Below are positions 1-9,625 of a stretch of DNA of 64,000 nucleotides, piece after piece. Within the stretch, counting starts at the first letter, position 1; every line of letters starts with the position of its first letter. The DNA lies in NCBI GenBank assembly GCA_016713425.1, contig JADJPE010000005.1, forward strand, positions 2,790,001-2,854,000, in the 5' to 3' direction. Position numbers and translations under genes: made by a program. A model generated the notes under the pieces. It ran no database searches. It was not told where the DNA came from and saw nothing but the letters and a program-made list of their open reading frames with translations. Source of the DNA: Deltaproteobacteria bacterium (GTDB taxonomy: Bacteria; Myxococcota; Kuafuiibacteriia; Kuafuiibacteriales; Kuafuiibacteriaceae).

Positions 1-7
1 GATCGAG

Positions 8-2443
8 TCAACCGTCGTTTGGAAGGAGCTTGAGGCGATAGGTCGTGACGCGGTTGGGTTCGACCTTCAAGTTTGCCACGCGACGTTTCCCCTGCTCGGC
101 ATTGACTGCTTCGATCGTGACGCACCCCGAGGGCATCTTGAAATTTGCGAGCGGCGTCGAGCCAATCTTCTTGCCGCGCCAGAAGATCTCCGAGTACGGC
201 GTCGAGTCGATCGTTACGAAACCGGGCGGCACATCATCGCGCGTCGCGCATCCTGCGCTCCCGGAATTTCCGGTGCTCCCGGTGTTACGCGAGCCGATCG
301 TACGTTGGGGCGTTCCTTGACGGGACGAAGTGGTGCGTCCCGGCCGCGTTGTCTGGGTCGTGGCGGGGGGCGTGGAGGTCGGTGAGAACTTCACGCATGT
401 GACGGCAACGCGCGTGAGCGCATTCGGCACGATGACCGCCTTCTCGGGATTGCTTTCGCACTTCAGTCCTTCCGCCTTCACTTGGACGGTTGGGGTCGAG
501 TTGCCTGGGCGTTCGAGTTGGAGCTGCGGTTGATCGCCCACTTTGTTTCCGTCGACCCAGATCTCGATCGATTGCCCCTGAGCGCCTTGCACCTCAACGA
601 GCATCGTCCCTGGAAACGCTTCCAGCGCTGGTTGTATCCGCTGTCCGTCGGTTTGATCGTTGAGCTCGATGGTGGTCTCGAATGGTCTGAAGCCTTCCTT
701 CGCCAGCTTGATTCGGTAGGTTCGACCGTAATGCAACGACGTGACATCGCTGGGCGTCTTCGCGTTGGTTCCGTCGGCCAGCCGCATCGTTTCGCCGTCT
801 AGGTAGATCGTTGCGCCGGGGGGTGAAGATTCGAGGACGATGCTGCCGGTCCGGTTCGTCTCGACGATCGACGGTGCACGCGTCGGGTCGGTGACCGAGG
901 TGGCGTCGGAGGGCCAGAAGCGGATCAAGATCACGAGCGCCACCACGATCACCGCAAGTGCACCCGCGATGACGAGCCGGACAACGGTTGTGTTCGGATC
1001 GGGAAGGGTGCCTGGCGGATAGATATCCGAGGGGTAGTTTCCGACGCCTCCGTAGGCCCCAGAGATGCCGCTCGCACCCGAAACACCCGCGTACGGGTGG
1101 GATGGGTGCCCCGTTGGCGTCATCCCCGCCATGGCGAGCGCCTGCATGTTCGCCGCCGCTTGACCCGATGGATCTTCGCCTGGAGCGGGCTGAGAAGCGT
1201 TCGGATATGGGTACGGCAGAGGATATGCGGGTGTATGATTTGGCGCTGCGCCGGCCGGCAGGCCCGTGATCACCGGCGTCGTTGCGGGGTCGTCGCGTTG
1301 GCGTCGCGCGAGCTGGCTCGGCGGCAATCCGTGCACGACGCGCCGCTTGAGAGGCGCGGTCTCGTCGGAAGCACCGCCGGCGAAGGCTTGCTCGGTGGCT
1401 TCTTCGGATGCGAAGACCTGCTCGAAATCTTCGCGGGATGCGATCTCGCGCAAGCGTCGCTTTTCTTCGATCTTGTCCTCGAAGAGGTCGCGCATATAGC
1501 TCGCGATGTCACCGTTGGTGGCGTGCGCCTCCCCCTGAAGGTAATCCTCGATCGCGATCTGCATCTCTTGTGCAGTCTGAAAGCGCGCGGCCACATCTTT
1601 TTCGAGCGCCCGCATGATGATCGCTTCGAGCCGACGTGGGATCCCTTGCGTGACCTCCGAGGGTGGGATCACGGTTCGCTTCGTGATCATCTCGAGGATC
1701 ATGAGCTCCGAGTCGTGCTTGAAGAGACGCTTTCCGGTGCAGAGCTCGTAGAGCAAGATGCCGAGCGCGAAGATGTCGGACCGCATGTCGACGCGCGCGC
1801 CCAGGCATTGTTCCGGGCTCATGTAGCTGAACTTGCCTTTGAGCATGCCCGTCTTGGTTTGTTCGCTCTTACTGGCCGCCTTTGCGATCCCGAAGTCGAC
1901 GACCTTCACTTCGCCCTCGTAGGTCACGAGGATGTTCTGGGGTGAAATGTCTCGGTGGACGATTTCGAGGGCGCGTCCATCGGTGCCGCGAAGATGGTGG
2001 GCGTAATGCAAGGCCTTGCTGGCATCGGCGATGGTCCGCGCCGCGAAGGCCGGCGAGAAGGGGCGGCCCCGCTTCATGCCCCGCCAGGCAATGGCGGCGA
2101 GGTTTTCGCCCGCGATGAACTCCATCGCGATGTAGTACGACTCCCCTTCCTGACCCAGGTCGTAGATCTGCACGATGTTCGGGTGGTTGAGCTGAGCGCT
2201 CGTTCGCGCTTCGTCCAGGAACATCCTGACGAAGGTCGCTTGTTCGGAGAGGTGGCTTAGGATCTTCTTGATGACGACGAAGCGGTTGAAGCCGGCGAGA
2301 CCTCGCTGGCGCGCGAGCCAGATCTCCGCCATGCCCCCGGTGGCGAGCTTCTTGACGAGCGTGTATCGACCGAATCGTCGAACCGGACCAATGGAAGGAA
2401 CCCGATTCGAAGCCTTTTCACTGTCCTTGTGGGGCCTCGCCAC
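8..2443 (-). CDS. Membrane Ser/Thr protein kinase with C-terminal PEGA-like domains
   Basis: 811 aa, complete. Kinase domain at about residues 25-305: Gly-rich loop LATGGMAEIW, catalytic Lys in VVIKKI, HRDISPQN catalytic loop, DFGIA and MSPEQ, so it should be active. A Pro/Gly-rich linker follows, one membrane helix near residues 487-508, then a PEGA-like repeat (TGSIVLESSPPGATIYLDGE) and a second one at the C-terminus (FVTIDSTPYSEIFWRGKKIG). Known for the family: cytoplasmic kinase, single pass, PEGA domains thought to act outside the membrane. The GTG start is supported by AAGGAG five bases upstream. Substrate is not inferable. Confidence 0.93.
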   Translation of the reverse strand: MARPHKDSEKASNRVPSIGPVRRFGRYTLVKKLATGGMAEIWLARQRGLAGFNRFVVIKKILSHLSEQATFVRMFLDEARTSAQLNHPNIVQIYDLGQEGESYYIAMEFIAGENLAAIAWRGMKRGRPFSPAFAARTIADASKALHYAHHLRGTDGRALEIVHRDISPQNILVTYEGEVKVVDFGIAKAASKSEQTKTGMLKGKFSYMSPEQCLGARVDMRSDIFALGILLYELCTGKRLFKHDSELMILEMITKRTVIPPSEVTQGIPRRLEAIIMRALEKDVAARFQTAQEMQIAIEDYLQGEAHATNGDIASYMRDLFEDKIEEKRRLREIASREDFEQVFASEEATEQAFAGGASDETAPLKRRVVHGLPPSQLARRQRDDPATTPVITGLPAGAAPNHTPAYPLPYPYPNASQPAPGEDPSGQAAANMQALAMAGMTPTGHPSHPYAGVSGASGISGAYGGVGNYPSDIYPPGTLPDPNTTVVRLVIAGALAVIVVALVILIRFWPSDATSVTDPTRAPSIVETNRTGSIVLESSPPGATIYLDGETMRLADGTNAKTPSDVTSLHYGRTYRIKLAKEGFRPFETTIELNDQTDGQRIQPALEAFPGTMLVEVQGAQGQSIEIWVDGNKVGDQPQLQLERPGNSTPTVQVKAEGLKCESNPEKAVIVPNALTRVAVTCVKFSPTSTPPATTQTTRPGRTTSSRQGTPQRTIGSRNTGSTGNSGSAGCATRDDVPPGFVTIDSTPYSEIFWRGKKIGSTPLANFKMPSGCVTIEAVNAEQGKRRVANLKVEPNRVTTYRLKLLPNDG

Positions 2444-2511
2444 CGCCGCTCCTTGTTTACTCTACCGCCCTTGCGCTCTCGCAGGAACAAGGGCAGTTCT
2501 TGGGATACCAC

Positions 2512-3819
2512 ATGCGCATCGGCTGTAGTGAAATACTGACCATTCTCACGCTCACCTCCGCCTCCACACTGGGCTTTTTGAACCCGAGCCCGGCCTGGTC
2601 GGCGCCTTCGAGCGCGCTCGAGAAACTCAGAAAGCGGTTGCCCGCCAAGGTCGTGCCCGTCGAGAATCCATGCCTTCCCACAAAAAGCGCAGTCGCCGAG
2701 CCGACCTGCAAGCGTGCGCTCGACCGGACGCTCACGAAGCTCAAGGCGATGGCTGCGGGCGGCGGCGGACGGGTGCGGGTTCTGCATCTCGGCGACTCTC
2801 ATATCGCGTCGGACTACATCACGAGCGAGATTCGGCGGGCGTTGCAGGCCCGTTATGGCGATGCGGGTCGTGGATTTGTTCAGATCGACCAGCTGGCGGG
2901 TTACGGGGGACGGCGCAAGAAGCGCAGCGACCGCGACTGGGAGCTCGACCGAATCGTCGACACGAACCGAGCCGGCCGCCCGTTCGGTTTCTCGGGGATC
3001 AGCATCGAGTCGCGTCGAGCCGGGGCTGTGGCCACCTACGCGCTGACGCCCGAGGATCAGGTTGTTCGCGTGTACTATCAAGCCCAGCCGGGTGGAGCGG
3101 TCGTAAAGGTGAGCGCCCGCGGCAGGTTGCTGGGTGAGATCGTCACCGATGCGCCCACGCCCGAAAGCCGGGTTGCGGAGTTTTCGCTGACCGAAGACTC
3201 CGACAACGGGCGGCGAAAGCGCGCCGGTCGGCGTGGCGCCCTCCTCGAGATCGTGGCGAAAGGCCCGAAGGCGCGCCTTTATGGCCTCAGCTTCGAGCGT
3301 CGCGGACCGGGCGTGCTTTGGGATGCGATCGGTCCCGTCGGCGCGGACGCGAAGGTCTATCTCGACCTCGATCGCGCCAGCTTCGTCGAGCACCTCAAGG
3401 CGCATCGACCCGATCTGATCGTGTTGATGGTCGGGGGTAACGACGCCCTCAAAATCCGAAAATCATGGACGGATCTCGATCGCGTACGCCAGGACCACGA
3501 GGCGCTGATCGATGTGTTGAAGTCCACGCTACCCGAATCCGAGTGCCTCATCTGGTCGCCGATGGACGCGGGCGAACGGAAGGGCAAGAAGGTGGTCAGC
3601 AAGGAGAAGCTCAGCGAGGTGCGCACTTTGCAGAGAGAGGTCGCGATCGCGAAAGGATGCGGATTCTGGGATTTCTACGCTTCAATGGGGGGCGAGAATT
3701 CCATCGCGGCGTGGGCGGCGGCCGGGGTGATGAACCGCGACTTGGTCCATCCCAAGGCCAAGGCGGCAGACCTCTTGGGCGCGCTCTTCGTCGAGGGCTT
3801 CGGGCCCCTGCTGCCCTGA
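2512..3819 (+). CDS. Secreted SGNH/GDSL-family hydrolase
   Basis: 435 aa. The N-terminus is a signal peptide, likely cleaved after AWSA. Block I reads GDSH (residues 94-97, nucleophile Ser96), block III reads GGND (308-311), and the C-terminal catalytic pair is DLVHP (Asp410, His413), so the SGNH set is complete. Such enzymes are esterases or acetyl/acyl hydrolases on glycans or lipids; the substrate here is unknown. The frame also opens with TTG at 2500, but ATG 2512 begins directly at the signal peptide and is preferred. It diverges from the PEGA kinase across about 70 bases. Confidence 0.85.
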   Translation: MRIGCSEILTILTLTSASTLGFLNPSPAWSAPSSALEKLRKRLPAKVVPVENPCLPTKSAVAEPTCKRALDRTLTKLKAMAAGGGGRVRVLHLGDSHIASDYITSEIRRALQARYGDAGRGFVQIDQLAGYGGRRKKRSDRDWELDRIVDTNRAGRPFGFSGISIESRRAGAVATYALTPEDQVVRVYYQAQPGGAVVKVSARGRLLGEIVTDAPTPESRVAEFSLTEDSDNGRRKRAGRRGALLEIVAKGPKARLYGLSFERRGPGVLWDAIGPVGADAKVYLDLDRASFVEHLKAHRPDLIVLMVGGNDALKIRKSWTDLDRVRQDHEALIDVLKSTLPESECLIWSPMDAGERKGKKVVSKEKLSEVRTLQREVAIAKGCGFWDFYASMGGENSIAAWAAAGVMNRDLVHPKAKAADLLGALFVEGFGPLLP

Positions 3820-3825
3820 CGTCGC

Positions 3826-3841
3826 CCCGGTGGTCACCGGG
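3826..3841 (+). terminator. Hairpin just after the SGNH hydrolase gene
   Basis: CCCGGTG/CACCGGG is a perfect inverted repeat starting seven bases after the stop codon. No T-run follows, so intrinsic termination is only a possibility. Confidence 0.3.
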
Positions 3842-4000
3842 ACGGGCGCCCTCGGGTTCGTGAACGTATCTATCCTTAACGACTAGAAAAATCTCGTTTG
3901 TGGGCGAGCCGTTGCGCTCGTGGCACAATGTGGCCAAGGCAGCCGGCCTGTCCGGCGTGGGCCAGGGCCCGCGCTTGGGCTTTTGGGTCGCAGGTGCCAC

Positions 4001-7000
4001 GTGAAGGACGTCCTGAAGACGGAAAGGATCATCTCGGAGGGGACCGCCCGGCGCGTGCTCCTCGTGACCGATGCCGAGGGACGGCGGCGGGCGATCCGTG
4101 TCATCGAGACCGACGTCATCGTCGGCCCCGACGTCGTTTTGCGTGCGAGCGCACTCGGGCTGGTACGCCGGGTGGAACTCCCTGGTTTCGCATCGGTCGA
4201 AGGGTGCTCGATCGTGGGTGGGCGGATTGAGATCTCTGAGGAGTATCTCGACGGCTTTTCTCTCGAAGCGGTGTTCTCCTCGGACGAGATCTCGCGATGC
4301 GTGACCGAGCACGCGACGTTCGAGATCGTGCTGTCGATCGTCGTCGATCTCGCGGGCGCGCTCGCCGCGCTTCACGATCTGAAGGAACGCGACGGCCGAC
4401 CCGCGAAGCTGATTCATGGTCGTCTTACGGCGAGCAAGGTCATCGTGTCTTTGAGCGGCGAAGCCCGCATCGTTGGATTCGAAGGGCTTCGCGGAGATGA
4501 GCACGCCGACGTGCACGGCGTCATCACGCTTCTTCGGCGATTGTCTGCCGCGTTGCGTCTGAGTCCAGATGAGGCCCAACGCTTGTCGCGGATCGTGCGG
4601 GGCGCCCACAAGACCTGCGTGCAACTTCGAGATGAGATTGATGCGCAACTCATGCACGTCGACAAGAGGGAGGTCGCACGTGGGCGGGCGCGTTTGGCGG
4701 ATCGCATCAGCCGTGCGCTTCATGGCACCGAGGGCGCTCGTACCCGGAGGGCAACGGCGCTTGGTGCCGAAGCCTCACGCATTCGGCCGCCGTCCGACCT
4801 CCTTCTGATCGACGTCGATGTCGAAGAGATCACGGCGACGCAGGTCGACCAGATTCGTCGCCCGACGTTGTTCACACCCGAAGTCCCGGAGGCGCCGTCG
4901 TCGGCAATTCGTGACACCGCATCCGACCCCACGCTGCCTCCCGCGGCGGCGATGGGGGCCTCGGCGAGCCTGAAAGCGCCGCCGGCACCCAAGGCGACCG
5001 TGCCCACCGAGGCGAGAGGGTCGGCTTCCGTTTCCACATTCTCGTCGGCATCGGCATCAGCATCAGCATCGGCGCCAGCATCGGCATCGGCGCCGGCATC
5101 GGCATCCGCGCCAGGATCGGCATCGGCGCCAGCATCGGCGTCGGCATCGGCATTGGCATCGGTTTCGGCTTCGGTTCCGGCGGCGATGCCCGCGCCGGCT
5201 CGGCGTTCCGGGGCCTCGAGCTTGGCCGCACCGCAAGACGTCATTCGTATTGGGGCGTACAGCGTCGTGGCGTCGATTGGCCGCGGCGGCATGGGCGAGA
5301 TTTATCTCGCAAAGCATGAGGAGCGACCAGGGTTCGTCGCGCTCAAGGTTCTGTCGGCGGATGGCGCAGCCGATGACGAAGCGATCGGGATGCTGATGGA
5401 TGAGGCCGCGATCATGACGCGCATCCATCATCCGAACGTCTTGCGCGTGATCGACTACGGTCGTGCGCCAGAAGGCTACCACTTCTTGGCGACGGAGTAT
5501 CTCGAAGGTCGTCCGCTGGCACGTGTGATGATCGATGCCTATCGTCGCCCAGCAGGGATGGATTACGCCACCGTCGCGGCACTGGGCGTGGACGCTGCGC
5601 TAGGATTGTTTGCGGCTCATACTTCGACGTCTGAACGAGGCGAGCCGCTCGAGGTCGTCCATCGCGATGTCAGTCCTCAGAACCTTTTCGTGACCCATGG
5701 CGGACTCACGAAGGTCCTCGACTTTGGCGTGGCGCGAGCCTCGGAACGGATCTCGAAAACGGCCGTCGGTATCGTCAAAGGCAAGGCGGCCTACATGTCG
5801 CCCGAGCAGGCGGAGGGATCTCGCGTCGATGCGCGGAGCGACGTCTTCTCCCTCGGCACGTGTCTTTGGGAGATGGCCGCGGGTCGTCGTTTATTCAAGA
5901 GAGAGTCGGAGTACGAGACCCTTCTTGCCGTTGCGACGGGGGAGATCCAGTCACCGACGCAAGTGCGTGGCCGCCCCGATCGTGCACTCGATGCCATCAT
6001 TCTTCGTGCGCTTGAACGAAATCGGAGAAAGCGCATCCAGACGGCACGGGAGCTGGCCGATCGCTTGATGGACTACTGCCAAAAGGCAGGCCTCGCCGAT
6101 CGTCGTGAGGCGGTGCGTACGCTCATGCGGCAGCTCTTTGGCGACGTCGCCCAAGAGGAGCAGGCGCTGATGCAGCGGTTTGAGGCACGCGTTGCGACCC
6201 AGGAGGAATCGCGTGCTCTGAATCGAGTGTCGGGCGTTGCGCCCAAGACAGGACGAGGAAGTCAGCTTACGCTGGCGGCCGAGCCCTCTGGTCTTCTGAT
6301 CCTGGACCGATTCGGCGAGATCATTGCGCCGAGTGGTGTCGGTGATCGAGACACGAAGAGCGGGCTGCCCTCGGCCGACGGCTCGACCGATCGCCGTTCG
6401 TCATCGATGGACGCGGGAAACGACGCAGCGGGTGATCTCCCCGCGTTCGACCGCGACCAGGAGCTCTTGCAGCTCGTCGCAGGCTCGGCGGAAGTTGCAC
6501 CCGACGTCTTCGCGATCGACCGGCGTCCGACCCGCATCTGGGTCGGCGACGAAGACATCGAGCCGATCCACGATGAGACGCCTCTGCCCCCTCACTTGGC
6601 GAGCGACGATCTGCTCGACGACGTCATCGGATTCAATGCGCTCAACCAAGCGCCCAACCACGAAGCGCCCAACCACGAAGCGCCCAACCACGAAGCGCCC
6701 AACCACGAAGCGTCCAACCACGAAGCGCCTTCGGTGGCCCATGTCTCGGCGAGCGAACGAACGAGCGAGGCGTTCTCGATCGTCGCGGAGTCTCCGCTCG
6801 GGCGCGAGACATGGTCGAATGAATTCAGCCCTGAGCCGTCCGTCGGGTCCGATGCGTTCGATCTCGGCACGGAAGATGCGGCTTCGGGCCTTGGTGATGG
6901 TGCCGACGACGAGAGGCCGGCGTCGCGACGATATGGTTTGCTCGTGCTTGGCCTGTTGCTTGCCGTCGGGCTGGGCGCGGGCGCAAGTTTGGCTTTTCGC

Positions 7001-8101
7001 GCCTACCATGGCGGCGGATGGCTCAAGCTGCCCGGAGCCCAGATGGCGGCCGAAGGCACGTCGGACGCATCGCTGGCCGCGGTGTCGGACGACGCCTCGG
7101 CCCCGGTCTTGGAACCCGCATCGGGTGGACACGATGGAACGGCAGGGGACCCCGTTGCCGTCGATGACGGGACCTTGGCGCGCCGCGACGAAGATGCGGC
7201 CTCCAGCCCGGCTGATGCCTCACGACCGAGCTTGGACGCGACGGCCGCGTCGGTGTCGACCGTGACGGACGCGACGGCCGCGTCGGTATCGACCGTGACG
7301 GACGCGACGGCCGCATCGGTATCGACCGTGGCTGACGCGACGGCCGCGTCGGTGTCGACCGTGGCCGATGCGACGGCCGCATCGGCATCGATCGTGACGG
7401 ACGCGACGACGCTCGATCGACTGTTCGACGCGATCGCGAAGCATCGAATGACGCGGTCTACGTCGGACGAGCGGGTGTTGGTCGCGGACGCGTTCGGGGG
7501 TGAAGTCATGCTCGACCGAGAAGCCCGCGTCGCGAGGGTGACCGGGCCGTCGTTGAACGGGTACGTCATATCCACCGAGGCCGCGCTCTTACCCGCCGTT
7601 GCTTGGATTGGGAGCGCGAGCGGAGACGGCTCGGCATGGAAGGCTCGTTCCCTCTCCGTGAACGACTGTGCCGCAACCCTACGCGTGACGGACGACGCGT
7701 TCGTTCTGACCTATACCGACGCACGCGAGGTCAGGCTTCCGCTGGGCGGCGGAGCGCTCTTGGATGTGGCCGTTGCGGTGCCCGAGGGTGTGGTCCGGAT
7801 TGAGGTCGTGGAACTGGGCTTAGTGTTTGCGCCGATCGATGCCGAGCTTTCGTCCGTTTCATCAGGGACGGAGCGGGCTCTGGGCGAAGACCACGCTCCG
7901 CCTCACGCGCCGCATCAGGAGCCTGGGCGCTGTGCATCGGGTTGGTGGGGTCCAAGACTCGTCATTCGCCGCCTGCCTCCGGGACACTACACGCTTCGGA
8001 TGAAGACGAACGCCTCCGCGTCGATTGAGCACACGCTCGACGTCACGGAGACCTCCGCACGCGGCGCGGAGCTTGTTCACGCAGATCTTCCTTCGCCTTG
8101 A
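4001..8101 (+). CDS. Pseudokinase-kinase tandem Ser/Thr protein kinase, membrane anchored
   Basis: 1366 aa from GTG 4001; the frame is open from GTG 3920, so up to 27 more residues are possible. Residues 1-225 look like a degenerate kinase: the HRD loop reads HGRLTASK and the DFG position reads GFEG, so the catalytic Asp and metal ligands appear lost. An Ala/Ser/Pro linker follows. A complete kinase lies at about 413-690: GRGGMGEIY, VALKVL, HRDVSPQN, DFGVA, MSPEQ. Then come five APNHE repeats, a membrane helix near 977-998, five 11-residue DATAASVSTVT repeats and a C-terminal domain of about 220 aa that I do not recognise. The pseudokinase may regulate the active domain (inference). The 3' end overlaps the converging M20 peptidase gene by 25 bases. 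Confidence 0.88.
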   Translation: MKDVLKTERIISEGTARRVLLVTDAEGRRRAIRVIETDVIVGPDVVLRASALGLVRRVELPGFASVEGCSIVGGRIEISEEYLDGFSLEAVFSSDEISRCVTEHATFEIVLSIVVDLAGALAALHDLKERDGRPAKLIHGRLTASKVIVSLSGEARIVGFEGLRGDEHADVHGVITLLRRLSAALRLSPDEAQRLSRIVRGAHKTCVQLRDEIDAQLMHVDKREVARGRARLADRISRALHGTEGARTRRATALGAEASRIRPPSDLLLIDVDVEEITATQVDQIRRPTLFTPEVPEAPSSAIRDTASDPTLPPAAAMGASASLKAPPAPKATVPTEARGSASVSTFSSASASASASAPASASAPASASAPGSASAPASASASALASVSASVPAAMPAPARRSGASSLAAPQDVIRIGAYSVVASIGRGGMGEIYLAKHEERPGFVALKVLSADGAADDEAIGMLMDEAAIMTRIHHPNVLRVIDYGRAPEGYHFLATEYLEGRPLARVMIDAYRRPAGMDYATVAALGVDAALGLFAAHTSTSERGEPLEVVHRDVSPQNLFVTHGGLTKVLDFGVARASERISKTAVGIVKGKAAYMSPEQAEGSRVDARSDVFSLGTCLWEMAAGRRLFKRESEYETLLAVATGEIQSPTQVRGRPDRALDAIILRALERNRRKRIQTARELADRLMDYCQKAGLADRREAVRTLMRQLFGDVAQEEQALMQRFEARVATQEESRALNRVSGVAPKTGRGSQLTLAAEPSGLLILDRFGEIIAPSGVGDRDTKSGLPSADGSTDRRSSSMDAGNDAAGDLPAFDRDQELLQLVAGSAEVAPDVFAIDRRPTRIWVGDEDIEPIHDETPLPPHLASDDLLDDVIGFNALNQAPNHEAPNHEAPNHEAPNHEASNHEAPSVAHVSASERTSEAFSIVAESPLGRETWSNEFSPEPSVGSDAFDLGTEDAASGLGDGADDERPASRRYGLLVLGLLLAVGLGAGASLAFRAYHGGGWLKLPGAQMAAEGTSDASLAAVSDDASAPVLEPASGGHDGTAGDPVAVDDGTLARRDEDAASSPADASRPSLDATAASVSTVTDATAASVSTVTDATAASVSTVADATAASVSTVADATAASASIVTDATTLDRLFDAIAKHRMTRSTSDERVLVADAFGGEVMLDREARVARVTGPSLNGYVISTEAALLPAVAWIGSASGDGSAWKARSLSVNDCAATLRVTDDAFVLTYTDAREVRLPLGGGALLDVAVAVPEGVVRIEVVELGLVFAPIDAELSSVSSGTERALGEDHAPPHAPHQEPGRCASGWWGPRLVIRRLPPGHYTLRMKTNASASIEHTLDVTETSARGAELVHADLPSP
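5049..5160 (+). repeat. GCATCG-type codon repeat (Ala/Ser/Pro linker)
   Basis: Imperfect hexamer-based repeat (GCATCG, GCGCCA) encoding alternating Ala-Ser and Pro-Ala, linking the pseudokinase to the active kinase domain. Confidence 0.75.
6650..6724 (+). repeat. 15-bp in-frame tandem repeat, five copies (APNHE)
   Basis: GCGCCCAACCACGAA is repeated five times. The last copy has one C-to-T change (Pro to Ser). The frame is preserved, which points to recent expansion in a disordered linker. Confidence 0.95.
7235..7399 (+). repeat. 33-bp in-frame tandem repeat, five copies (DATAASVSTVT)
   Basis: Five 33-bp units encode DATAASVSTVT with small variants (VAD, SIVT). They lie on the far side of the membrane helix of the tandem kinase and probably form an extended stalk. 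Confidence 0.92.
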
Positions 8102-9471
8102 GCGTCAGCCTGGCTGACGAGCTCGAGATAGTGCGCGAACATTGGGATGCCACCTTGGACTTGTGCCCAGTCGTAGTTCTCGTTGGGCGCGTGATAGCCG
8201 TGCTCGGGCAGGGAAAGGCCGAGAAAGTAGACCTCGGCCCCGAGGATGCGCTGCATCGTGGGAACGGCCCCGATCGATCCGCCTTCGCGCGTGAACGCGG
8301 GACCGACACCGAAGCCGAAGCGATAGGCCTCGCGCACTGCGTTTGCGTAAGGGCCATGTGTTCGTGCGTGATAGGGTTCGAGCCGCGCCGCCGGGGTAAT
8401 GACGGCGTCTGGGATGCGGGCATGGATGAACTTGGAAACGAGGTCCAACGTTTCTTCTGTCGTCATCCGCGGGACCAGTCGGCAGGACAGCTTGGCTTCG
8501 GCGCGCGCGGGCACAGCCGACTTGATGCCGGGGCCGGTGTAGCCGCCCACGATCCCGTGGACTTCGAGCGTTGGACGCGCCCAGAGCGCCATCATCAGAT
8601 CGAGCGGGTCGTCGACGCGGACGCTCTTCAGTCCGTGGTCGGCCATGAATCGCTCGACCGAGAAGCCCGAGGCGGCGAAGTCGCGCGCTTCGGCGATCGA
8701 TAGATCGTCGACCCGCGAATAGAACCCGGGAATTTTGACCTCACCCGTCTTGCCATCGAGCATCTGCCCGATGAGCCACGTAAGTTCGCTGAGCGGGTTG
8801 CGCGCACCACCTCCGACCAAACCGCTGTGGAGATCGTGGGACGCCGTCTCAAGCGACACGGAGAAGGAAACCAGGCCTCGGAGTCCGGAGGGCGTCGAGG
8901 GGCGGCCGCGCGTCACCCAGATCGTGTCCGAGACGACCACGCTTCCGGTGCGCAGCCGATCGCGGTGCTCGAGGAGCGCGGCCTCGAAGCTCGGGGAGCC
9001 GATCTCTTCTTCCGTCTCCCAAATGAATTGAATGTTGACGGGGAGCCCGGCGTCGCGGGCCGCACATGCCCCGAACAAGGCGGTGAGAGCGGGACCCTTG
9101 TCGTCCGTTGTTCCGCGGCCGCGATACACGTCATGGGCGTCGACCGTGAGCTTGAAGGGATCTGAGGTCCATTCCGGCTCGTTCGCCGGCTGCACATCGA
9201 GGTGATTGTAGATGGAGACCGTGGGCCACGACGGGTTGGCGCGGGTGTGTCCGTGCACGATCGGCGTGCCGCGCGTCTCGAGGACCTCCGCTTCGAACCC
9301 GACCGATCGGAGGATTTCGCACGCGGCGGTCGCGACGGCGAAGACGTCTTGCCGATGATCGGGGTTCGCAGAAATGCTCGGGATCTCGACGAGGGTTCGA
9401 AGATGCTGTTCGAAAAGGTCCTTCTTCGCTTCGGCGAAGCTTTCGAGCTCGGCCCGCGTGAGTTCTGTCAT
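8077..9471 (-). CDS. M20-family metallo-dipeptidase
   Basis: 464 aa. Metal-site motifs are present in order: HLDVQPA near residue 87, GRGTTDDKGP, WETEEEIGSPS, and a late His in the GYHAPNENY segment. This matches di-zinc M20 dipeptidases (CNDP/PepV-like, peptidase family M20) that cleave dipeptides in the cytoplasm. ATG 9471 is chosen because GGAGGAG lies seven bases upstream. The frame runs to 9621, but that extension is Lys/Glu/Ser-rich low complexity. It is convergent with the tandem kinase gene and overlaps its last 25 bases. Confidence 0.92.
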   Translation of the reverse strand: MTELTRAELESFAEAKKDLFEQHLRTLVEIPSISANPDHRQDVFAVATAACEILRSVGFEAEVLETRGTPIVHGHTRANPSWPTVSIYNHLDVQPANEPEWTSDPFKLTVDAHDVYRGRGTTDDKGPALTALFGACAARDAGLPVNIQFIWETEEEIGSPSFEAALLEHRDRLRTGSVVVSDTIWVTRGRPSTPSGLRGLVSFSVSLETASHDLHSGLVGGGARNPLSELTWLIGQMLDGKTGEVKIPGFYSRVDDLSIAEARDFAASGFSVERFMADHGLKSVRVDDPLDLMMALWARPTLEVHGIVGGYTGPGIKSAVPARAEAKLSCRLVPRMTTEETLDLVSKFIHARIPDAVITPAARLEPYHARTHGPYANAVREAYRFGFGVGPAFTREGGSIGAVPTMQRILGAEVYFLGLSLPEHGYHAPNENYDWAQVQGGIPMFAHYLELVSQADAQGEGRSA

Positions 9472-9519
9472 GGGGATCTCCTCCGTATATCCTTGGCGCG
9501 CATGTCCTCGTGCTGCCTC

Positions 9520-9572
9520 CTCTGCTGCTCTCTCGCTCTCGTGCTTGCTCTCGCTCTCGTGCTTGCTCTTGA
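9520..9572. repeat. CTCTCGCTCTCGTGCTTG low-complexity repeat
   Basis: Short units of CTCTCG and GTGCTTG repeat upstream of the M20 gene. Read in frame they would encode an HESESKHESE-like extension, which I judge non-coding. Confidence 0.6.
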
Positions 9573-9625
9573 AGCTTCGGTGGCCACCCTTTCGTCTCTT
9601 TTCTTCTCGCCGCCCACTCATTCGG

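Noticed and set aside
9472..9621. N-terminal extension of the M20 peptidase
   Set aside because: It is low-complexity Lys/Glu/Ser sequence, and a strong GGAGGAG site precedes the later ATG at 9471.
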